6,661 nt of DNA, taken from assembly GCA_937888665.1 (NCBI GenBank), contig CALBET010000036.1:1-6661 (forward strand). The letters run 5' to 3'. A program made the translations under genes and the position numbers. This document shows, piece by piece, positions 1-6,000 of the stretch; position 1 is the first letter of the stretch; each line of letters starts with the position of its first letter. The notes under the pieces were generated by a model. That model was given only the letters and a program-made list of their open reading frames with translations, was not told the origin of the DNA and made no database searches. Source of the stretch: an uncultured Acidobacteriota bacterium. GTDB taxonomy: Bacteria > Acidobacteriota > Vicinamibacteria > Vicinamibacterales > UBA8438.

Positions 1-26
1 CGGCGGATGGGTATGCAGGTTTATGT

Positions 27-51
27 AGGCCCTTTGGAGCTCTTACCCTCA
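27..51 (+). repeat. 25-bp direct repeat, copy 1
   Basis: The stretch beginning AGGCCCTTTGGA matches 266-290 at 23 of 25 bases; the mismatches are G39/T278 and C46/T285. The copies start 239 bp apart on the same strand. Weaker similarity may continue for about 40 more bases with small gaps: a CTG..CTCGA block follows at a similar distance in each copy. Function is unknown; it could be a duplicated regulatory segment or the remnant of a local duplication. Confidence 0.6.
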
Positions 52-101
52 ATCGGCCTTTCTGGACCGTATAGCTGTTCTCGAGGTTCGCAGACCGTAT
101 G

Positions 102-129
102 GAGTGGGGTCCGAGCGAGACCCCAACTC
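102..129. other. GC-rich stem-loop
   Basis: GAGT-GGGGTC (102-111) pairs with GACCCC-A-ACTC (119-129), giving ten base pairs with one bulged A at 125 and a 7-nt loop. No T-run follows on either strand, so it is not a textbook intrinsic terminator. It could be an RNA structure in the leader of an unseen transcript or the end of an upstream gene lying outside the window. Confidence 0.4.
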
Positions 130-265
130 GCCCTGCTGGGCCGTTCTTTGGCTGGTGGCGTCGCAGGCTCTGCATCCGTCCATGGTGGTAACCAAGGGCG
201 CTAGCGAGGCCCGCACCTCGGGCGCAGATTTGGGATGACCCAGCCAGGGACCCCGGGGCTGGCGG

Positions 266-290
266 AGGCCCTTTGGATCTCTTATCCTCA
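266..290 (+). repeat. 25-bp direct repeat, copy 2
   Basis: This is the second copy of the repeat at 27-51 (23/25 identical), 166 bp before the chosen start codon of the RHS gene. It contains the TTG at 273 that would be the most upstream possible start of the RHS frame. That a repeat shared with non-coding DNA covers this TTG argues against using it as the start. Confidence 0.6.
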
Positions 291-455
291 GGCCGGAATC
301 TTTCACGCATCTGTCTCGATCTTTACTGTGTCGTTAAGGCAGGAGCACGCTCGCCCCCGCCTGCTCGACGCCGTTGCCAGTCGCCGGCGTGCGCACTCGC
401 CACCACTTCCATACCCGGGCCGCGGCACAGCCCCTTCTCCACAGTTCGTTTCAAA

Positions 456-3400
456 ATGAGTTTCACAACATTGGCGTCCCTCTTGGCCCTCGCGTTGACG
501 CAGGGCATGCAGAGTAACGCGCCCCTCCTCGGCACAGTAGATGGCGGCGACCCCGGGAATGCTTTCGAGCAAAGACAACAGCAAGCGCTGCGCCCAGGTG
601 AGCACCCCGAGATGCCTTCTCCGCGGACGAAGTCGCAGTTTGAAGTCATCCTGCCCTTCAGCCACGAGACGGGTAAACAGCGGTCGATTCCGGAATTGAT
701 GGATCCCGTCTACATGTTCTCAGGGGAGTTCTACGAGAACGTCGTGGACATGAAGATCCGAGGGCGAGGCCTCGACTTCGTGTGGGGACGCAAGTACGGG
801 TCAAAGACCATCGGGACAACGCCAATGGGGAACGGCTGGGACCACTCCTACAACATCTACCTCACTCCGCAGGGCCCCGACTTCCTGGTGAACAATGGCT
901 GGGGGCGCCAGGATCTCTACCAATATGACGCGACCACGGGGACCTGGATTCGGCCCCAGGTCTTCCGGGAGTTGGTCCTGAACTCGGACGGCACGTTTAC
1001 CCTTCGGTTCCAGGATACGAGCTCCTGGAACTTCATGGGCTTCACAGGCACAGCGGCCGACGGCAAGCTCAGCATGACCGCGGATCGCAATGCCAACAGC
1101 ATGCTGTTCGCCTACGACGCTCAGGGACGCCTGGGCGTGGTCACAGACACGCTCAAGCGCAAGATTCGAATTCAGTACAACTCGAGCGGGTTCGTTTCGA
1201 CGGTCACGGACTTCGATGGCCGTAGTTTGAAGTACACGTATCACACGGGGCTGCCCGGTGGCGGCAACCCGGGCGATTTGGCATCCGCAACAAGCCCGGC
1301 TGTCACGGGAACTCCGACCGGCAATGACTTCCCGTCCGGAAAGACGGTGCGCTACACGTACTCCATGGGAAACCCTCAGGCCGCATTGAACGGAAACCTC
1401 CTGACGGTGACCGATGCCCGGGGGCAGACCTACCTCCAGAACGAATACTACGCCACGACGAACCCCGGCGCGCTGGAGTTCGACCGTATCAGGAGACAAC
1501 ACTGGGGCAACGCAACCGACGTGATCGACGTCGTTTACGAAGCCCTGCTCGCTGCGCCGTCCAACAACAACGCGACGATCAAGGCCATCGTGAACGACCG
1601 CATGGGTCACGTGAAGGAGCTCTACTACGACGCGCTCCACGACCCGGTCATGTTCCAGGAATTCACGGGGGTGTCGAATCCGAGCCTACCCACATCGTCC
1701 ACGGCGAACCGTCCGGGCCCGGCGTTGCGACCCTCCGATCCGGCCCTGTTCACAACCATCTGGATGTACAACGCGGACAGTCTTGTCACACGCGTCGTCT
1801 TTCCCAACAAGAACGAGGAGCGCTTCGTCTACGACAGTTCGAATCCCGATCCGCGCGCGCGAGGAAACCTGCTCGAGCATCAGCATCTGGCCGGAGCCCT
1901 GGGCGGCGACCAGTCTCTCATCGTGGAAAAATTCACCTACGTCAACGGTTTCGGCGGTGGTTGCTGCGGGGCGAACTTCGTCGCCAGTGAAATGGATGGG
2001 CGCGGCAATCTCACTCGGCACATCTACGACACGCGCGGAAACCGCGTGCATACGGACTACGCAGAGCCCGGCACGGTCGAGGAATGGGAATACAACAGCA
2101 ACGGCCAGATGACCGCGCGCATGCATGCAGACAACGGATCTGGTTCACGACGCCGCGACGAGTATAGCTACCACACGTCGGGCCCCGAAACTGGATACCC
2201 CGCCAGCCAAACTCTCGATGTGAACAACCTGGCGCTCAAGACACAATTCCGCACGGACGGTCGCGGAAATGTCGTCAGCATCCTGGACCCGCGCGGCAAC
2301 ACCGAGCTTCACGTCTACAACCAACTCGATCAAGAGATCCAACGCTTCGAGCGGCCGGTCCAAACGCCCTCGGGAGCGGTAAGCTACGAGACCCAATCGC
2401 TGTTCGACGCGAACAACAACCGCGTGCTCGAATTGCGGCTCAACGTCGACGGCGATGGCGCAGTGGATCCCAACGCCTACCTGGGCACGAGCATCGATTA
2501 TGACATTCTGAACCAACCGATCCGTATCACGGAAGAGGTCGACGCGACGCACAACGCTGTCACGGAGATGACCTACAACTCCAACTGGAAGAAAAGCAAG
2601 ACCTCCTTCGGACAGGCAGTCTCCGGGGCAGACCCCTTCAACGCGGTCGACTTTATCTACGACGAGCGGGACCTTCTGTACCGTTCCGTGCTTGCCAAGG
2701 GCGGTCCGGATCAATCGACCGTTCAATACGACTACGACGGAAACGGGAACCTGGCGCTGCGCATCGAGGGACTGGAAGGCACGACTCACTCCAAGGCCCT
2801 GTCCCACGACGGGTTCGACAGAGTGGTTTCCGAAACGGACGCGATGGGCAACCGCAAGGTCTTCGGCCACGACGCCAACGGAAACACGACCAGCGTGCGC
2901 CTGCAGGGTGAACAGCAGGACATCGCGGGTAGCGCAAACAACATCCGCCTGCGAGAGCGGCGCCTGTACTACGATCGCCTCAACCGCAATGTCCGGGAAG
3001 AGGAGGAACTCTTCGACCCGCTGACCCAGGCACCCATTTTGGTTGGCGCGACTCCCGACGGCGTCGTGGTGACCGAGTGGACTCTTGCCCCGGCCTCCAT
3101 GCCGCTTGTCAGAGTCAACGACAACCAGCACAAGACGACCTACAAGTACGACACCGTCAATCGAATCAGCAGCGTGACTGACGCCGTGGGTAACGAGGTG
3201 CGCAAGTTCTACGACCTCAATTCCAATCTGGTCAACGAGGAAACCACCGAGCTTTCGAGCGTCATGGGCAACCCCGATGAGTTCTTCTCCGACCACTACG
3301 AGTACGACGCGCTCAACCGTCAAACGGCCAGAATCGACAACGTCGGAAACCGCAGCGAAACTCGTTACGACTCGCGTGGCAACCAGGTCGTCATGACTGA

Positions 3401-5783
3401 CCCGGTCGGAAACGTTACGCGTCGCGCGTACGACGGGCTGAACCGCATGCTTCAGACCGAACTCATCATGACGAGCGACGGCACAGGAGCTGGAGCACCG
3501 GCTGGCTCGATCACGAATACCACAACCTGGGATGACTCATCACGCGTCATCGGCAAGGCGGACGACGCCGGCAACTCGACCGCGTTCAGCTACGATTCCC
3601 TGAACCGCCTGACGGGAGAAACGCTGGCCGACGGCACGCAAGCGGCCTTCAGTTACGACGTACACGACAACGAGGTTTCACGCCTGGATGCCAACGGCAC
3701 GTCGGTCGTCTCCAGCTACGACCTCCTGAATCGCCGGGTACAGCTTAACGTCAGCGTCGGCGCCGGAGTTTCCGCGGACACGACCTTCGTCACCTACCAA
3801 TACGACGGGCGCTCTCTGGTTATGACGTGCAAGGATGACGATTCCCTGGTCGAGCGAAGCTACGACTCCATGGACAACCTCCTGCAGGAGACGCTGAACG
3901 GCCAGACCACAGGACATGTGTTCGATGGTCTGAACAATAACCTCTTGCTGAACTACCCCTCTGGCCGCAGAGTCGCGTCGACCTACGACCTGCTCGAGCG
4001 CAAGACCAAGATCACCGATGGCACGGGCCTCGTGGCCCAGATGGGCTACCTCGGGTTTGGCCGCCTCGGTCGCATTGACTTCGGTAATGGAACTCAGGCG
4101 AACTTCACCTTCGACGGGCACAGTGCAAGCGACAGCGGAGTGAAGCGCATCGTTGCCGTGAACCACAGGCTGTTGAGCAACGGTGCGATCTTCCACTCCC
4201 AGGAATTCAAATGGGATGGGGCAGGTAACAAACTCGAACGCAAGGACTCCCGAATCGGCGGATTCGGAATCACCCATAGCTACGAGTACGACTCGGCCTA
4301 TCGTCTGACGCGCGGCGCTTCCGCCGATTCGTCCGGTGTCCTCAGAAGGGAGACCTACGACCTTGATGGGCGCGGCAACCGTGGAACGACCAGCGGTGGC
4401 TCGACCCCTGGAACCTATGTTCTTGACGGGACCGTTCCATCGCCTGCGGACTTGCAGCTCAATCAATACACGGCGACCGCTTTCGACGAACGCGTCTACG
4501 ATTTGAACGGGAACACGTTGCGCACGAGTGACTCTGGCTGCCTGGCCGACTGGAACGGCGACTACATCATCGACGCCAGCGATCTCAACGCCTACTACGC
4601 GGACTGGACGGCGCAGACCCCCGGGGCCGATGTGAATGGAGATGGAATCGTCGATGTCGCGGACCTCGTCGTGTTCTATAACGCCTGGCTTGCCGGCTGC
4701 AGTGTCAATCGACAGATGCAGTACGACTATGCGAATCGCCTGGTGGCCTTCACCGATTCCAGCGGACGGGTGACGAACTACCGCCACGACGGATTTGGAC
4801 GTCGGACAGCCCGCATCGTTGACGCGACAGGACTTTTCGGATCCCCCACCGAGACGCGTTACTTCTACTCCGGCTGGCAGGTTCTCGAGGAGCAGAGCGC
4901 CCAGGACGCCATGTTGGCAAGCTACGTCTACGGGACGTTTGTCGACCATGTCGTGCAGATGAACCGGGCCGGACGACCCTACTACTATCACACGGACGAC
5001 ATGTTCAACGTGATGGCGATGACCGACTCGGCAGGCGCCGTTGTCGAACGTTACGAGTACGGCGACTACGGCGAGGTGGTCTCCCCGAGCACCCTGCTCG
5101 CCATTATCGGAAATCCCTCGAGCATTGACAATCCGTACCTGTTCAACGGTCGTCGTTATGACTCCGAGTCCGGCTTCTATCACTACCGCACGCGTTACAT
5201 GGACCCGCGCGCGGGTCGCTTCCTGACTCGCGACACGATCGGGATCTGGGGCGATCGCAGCGCGCTGGGCAACGGCGCCACTTTCGCGTCGAACAATCCC
5301 TGGTCCAAACTCGACCCCTTTGGACTCGATCCGATCAAGTGCAAGGAGTGTTGCGACAACCTGAAAACCAAAGTGGCCGCCGCCTTCGATGCCTGCAACA
5401 AGACGGCGGAAGAAGCCTACGAGGTTTGCATGACGGGTGTGGCTCCCTGGGTCGGCGGTGGCGCCGTGGGTGGAGCCGGTGGCGTCGTCATTGGATTGCT
5501 TGTGGCGAGCAACCCGGTCGGCTGGGTCGTCTGTGGACTGGCCATCGTGGGAGGTGCCGTCGTGGGTGGCGGAGCTTCAGGAGGGGCCGCCGCCCTCTCG
5601 TGTTCGCGCGCACGCGACAAGTCCCTGGAGATCTGCAAGCGGCATTGCGACGAGGAGAAGGCCAAGTGCGGGGAGATTTCCTGGTACGAATTCACCTACG
5701 TGCAAGGTTCCGAACCGGCCGAGTGGAAGGTGAAGAAGGTAACGTGCAAGTGTTCTTACAAGTGCGAGTACACCGCCAAGTAA
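456..5783 (+). CDS. Giant RHS/YD-repeat protein with dockerin insert and Cys-rich tail
   Basis: This encodes 1775 residues. ATG 456 is chosen because the next in-frame start upstream (TTG 273) adds 61 unlike residues; no clear Shine-Dalgarno precedes it. Residues 4-15 are hydrophobic (TTLASLLALALT), suggesting a Sec signal or anchor, but the n-region has no Lys/Arg. Residues 83 to about 137 (DPVYMFSGEF...GRGLDF...GNGWDHSYNIYL) match the DUF6531-type RHS entry domain. From about 220 to 1450 there are more than twenty YD repeats (YDxxGN, YDxLNR, TDxxGN). A dockerin-like insert sits at 1362-1415, and the RHS core at about 1509-1624 ends in PWSKLDPFGL. A 151-residue tail follows. Known RHS proteins form a hollow shell around a C-terminal effector released by cleavage at this motif; a similar secreted or surface role is inferred. 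The substrate or target is unknown. No immunity gene follows. Confidence 0.93.
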   Translation: MSFTTLASLLALALTQGMQSNAPLLGTVDGGDPGNAFEQRQQQALRPGEHPEMPSPRTKSQFEVILPFSHETGKQRSIPELMDPVYMFSGEFYENVVDMKIRGRGLDFVWGRKYGSKTIGTTPMGNGWDHSYNIYLTPQGPDFLVNNGWGRQDLYQYDATTGTWIRPQVFRELVLNSDGTFTLRFQDTSSWNFMGFTGTAADGKLSMTADRNANSMLFAYDAQGRLGVVTDTLKRKIRIQYNSSGFVSTVTDFDGRSLKYTYHTGLPGGGNPGDLASATSPAVTGTPTGNDFPSGKTVRYTYSMGNPQAALNGNLLTVTDARGQTYLQNEYYATTNPGALEFDRIRRQHWGNATDVIDVVYEALLAAPSNNNATIKAIVNDRMGHVKELYYDALHDPVMFQEFTGVSNPSLPTSSTANRPGPALRPSDPALFTTIWMYNADSLVTRVVFPNKNEERFVYDSSNPDPRARGNLLEHQHLAGALGGDQSLIVEKFTYVNGFGGGCCGANFVASEMDGRGNLTRHIYDTRGNRVHTDYAEPGTVEEWEYNSNGQMTARMHADNGSGSRRRDEYSYHTSGPETGYPASQTLDVNNLALKTQFRTDGRGNVVSILDPRGNTELHVYNQLDQEIQRFERPVQTPSGAVSYETQSLFDANNNRVLELRLNVDGDGAVDPNAYLGTSIDYDILNQPIRITEEVDATHNAVTEMTYNSNWKKSKTSFGQAVSGADPFNAVDFIYDERDLLYRSVLAKGGPDQSTVQYDYDGNGNLALRIEGLEGTTHSKALSHDGFDRVVSETDAMGNRKVFGHDANGNTTSVRLQGEQQDIAGSANNIRLRERRLYYDRLNRNVREEEELFDPLTQAPILVGATPDGVVVTEWTLAPASMPLVRVNDNQHKTTYKYDTVNRISSVTDAVGNEVRKFYDLNSNLVNEETTELSSVMGNPDEFFSDHYEYDALNRQTARIDNVGNRSETRYDSRGNQVVMTDPVGNVTRRAYDGLNRMLQTELIMTSDGTGAGAPAGSITNTTTWDDSSRVIGKADDAGNSTAFSYDSLNRLTGETLADGTQAAFSYDVHDNEVSRLDANGTSVVSSYDLLNRRVQLNVSVGAGVSADTTFVTYQYDGRSLVMTCKDDDSLVERSYDSMDNLLQETLNGQTTGHVFDGLNNNLLLNYPSGRRVASTYDLLERKTKITDGTGLVAQMGYLGFGRLGRIDFGNGTQANFTFDGHSASDSGVKRIVAVNHRLLSNGAIFHSQEFKWDGAGNKLERKDSRIGGFGITHSYEYDSAYRLTRGASADSSGVLRRETYDLDGRGNRGTTSGGSTPGTYVLDGTVPSPADLQLNQYTATAFDERVYDLNGNTLRTSDSGCLADWNGDYIIDASDLNAYYADWTAQTPGADVNGDGIVDVADLVVFYNAWLAGCSVNRQMQYDYANRLVAFTDSSGRVTNYRHDGFGRRTARIVDATGLFGSPTETRYFYSGWQVLEEQSAQDAMLASYVYGTFVDHVVQMNRAGRPYYYHTDDMFNVMAMTDSAGAVVERYEYGDYGEVVSPSTLLAIIGNPSSIDNPYLFNGRRYDSESGFYHYRTRYMDPRAGRFLTRDTIGIWGDRSALGNGATFASNNPWSKLDPFGLDPIKCKECCDNLKTKVAAAFDACNKTAEEAYEVCMTGVAPWVGGGAVGGAGGVVIGLLVASNPVGWVVCGLAIVGGAVVGGGASGGAAALSCSRARDKSLEICKRHCDEEKAKCGEISWYEFTYVQGSEPAEWKVKKVTCKCSYKCEYTAK
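4539..4700 (+). other. Embedded GC-type dockerin / EF-hand cassette (residues 1362-1415)
   Basis: Between a YD repeat ending NGNTLRTSDSG and the next one (QMQYDYANRLVAF) lies a 54-residue block bounded by cysteines. It begins CLADWNGDYIIDASDL and ends DVNGDGIVDVADL...YNAWLAGC. Each half carries a D-x-N-x-D-x-x-x-D-x-x-D loop, as in dockerin type I and related EF-hand repeats, so two Ca2+ ions are likely bound. The spacing and the terminal Cys pair match the GC-type dockerin domains that many planctomycetes carry at protein C-termini. Here it sits inside the repeat shell instead. The second loop is canonical (DG at positions 5-6); the first has Tyr in place of Gly at position 6. Calcium-dependent stabilisation or docking is inferred. 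Confidence 0.82.
4980..5327 (+). other. RHS repeat-associated core with cleavage motif (residues 1509-1624)
   Basis: YYYHTDDMFNVMAMTDSAGA is followed by VVERYEYGDYGEV, then PYLFNGRRYDSESGFYHYR, MDPRAGRFLTRDTIG and finally PWSKLDPFGL. This is the hallmark RHS core (TIGR03696-type). In characterised RHS and TcC proteins the core forms an aspartyl autoprotease that cuts after the final Leu of P-x4-D-P-x-G-L; here P1615, D1620, P1621, G1623 and L1624 fit exactly. The predicted cut separates shell from tail between residues 1624 and 1625. Confidence 0.92.
5328..5780 (+). other. Variable C-terminal tail: Cys-rich helices around a glycine-rich hydrophobic hairpin
   Basis: Residues 1625-1775 follow the RHS core and match no toxin fold I recognise. 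A Lys/Glu-rich helix with Cys 1629, 1632, 1633, 1647 and 1658 leads into about 55 residues of Gly/Ala/Val (about 1661-1715). That stretch contains GGGAVGGAGGVVIGLLVA, an N-P turn at 1686-1687, and a second hydrophobic run to about 1703, which could form a two-segment membrane hairpin. A second charged helix has Cys 1716, 1727, 1731 and 1738, and the end (1742-1775) looks like beta strands with Cys 1764, 1766 and 1770. Thirteen of the protein's 18 cysteines lie here. A membrane-active or pore-forming effector is possible; a structural or surface-anchoring tail is equally possible. No nuclease, ADP-ribosyltransferase or deaminase motif is visible. Confidence 0.6.
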
Positions 5784-5807
5784 GCCTTCTGGACAGGTTC
5801 TAAGAGT

Positions 5808-5838
5808 GATCGGGCGGCTCCCGCGGAGTCGCCCGATC
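5808..5838 (+). terminator. Strong stem-loop after the RHS gene, probable terminator
   Basis: GATCGGGCG pairs perfectly with CGCCCGATC. The stem continues inward through a G-T pair and CTCC/GGAG to a 3-nt loop (CGC), for 14 pairs in all. It begins 24 nt after the RHS stop codon and nothing else explains it. No T-run follows (GTCTATCGG), so it may act as a Rho-independent hairpin of the weak-tail kind, as an mRNA 3'-end stabiliser, or with Rho. Confidence 0.65.
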
Positions 5839-5988
5839 GTCTATCGGAATGGCGCACGAGCAGGTCGGGCCGCGGGCTACAGTCCTGCGATCGAACACGG
5901 AGGCGGCCCCGTTTCGACGACGGTGCTCGCCGACTTGCGGTCACACTCCCTAGCGGACTGCGTAGGTCGCGGCCCTCGACAAGGACAC

Positions 5989-5993
5989 AAGGA
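5989..5993 (+). promoter_or_regulatory. Shine-Dalgarno for the flavoprotein gene
   Basis: AAGGA ends 7 nt before ATG 6001 and supports that start. The same pentamer also occurs at 5981-5985, farther from the start. The RHS gene lacks such a site, so the two genes differ in how translation starts. The 150-nt leader between the terminator hairpin and this site shows no convincing promoter; TACAGT at 5878-5883 is the only -10-like hexamer I noticed and it has no matching -35. Confidence 0.6.
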
Positions 5994-6000
5994 CGAATCA

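Larger units (their letters stand above)
1..455. other. Upstream region without a supportable gene
   Basis: I see no convincing coding region in these 455 bases. Short open frames exist on both strands (for example 7-204 on +), but their translations are low-complexity Arg/Gly/Ser-rich strings with no recognisable motif. The stretch holds two copies of a 25-bp direct repeat, a stem-loop at 102-129, and a shorter dyad at 240-262 (CCAGCC / GGCTGG around an 11-nt loop). No strong sigma70-like promoter stands out; the best match is TTTCAC (301-306) with TACTGT (324-329) at a 17-nt spacing, which is poor. The promoter of the RHS gene presumably lies here, but I cannot place it. Confidence 0.6.

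Noticed and set aside
7..204. 65-residue open frame on the + strand
   Set aside because: It has no recognisable motif, its composition is random-looking, and it covers the stem-loop at 102-129 and one repeat copy.
273..455. TTG at 273 as the start of the RHS protein
   Set aside because: The extra 61 residues are Arg/Pro/Ser-rich with no family likeness, they bury the hydrophobic N-terminus, and the TTG lies inside a repeat shared with non-coding DNA.
3678..5183. Long antisense open frame (501 residues), with similar ones at 2145-3323 and 801-1640 on the - strand
   Set aside because: They lie opposite clear YD-repeat coding sequence, and their Val/Arg/Gly-rich translations show no domain; GC-rich codon bias explains them.
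456..5783. Insecticidal TcB/TcC toxin component
   Set aside because: There is no SpvB or TcB-type N-terminal region; the DUF6531-type entry domain and planctomycete-style core fit a stand-alone RHS protein better.
5339..5803. 154-residue + strand frame over the RHS tail
   Set aside because: It is a shifted-frame shadow of the tail, rich in Arg/Gly, and has no gene signals; not a credible immunity gene.
5878..5883. TACAGT as a -10 box for the flavoprotein gene
   Set aside because: No -35-like hexamer sits at a suitable spacing; too weak to annotate.
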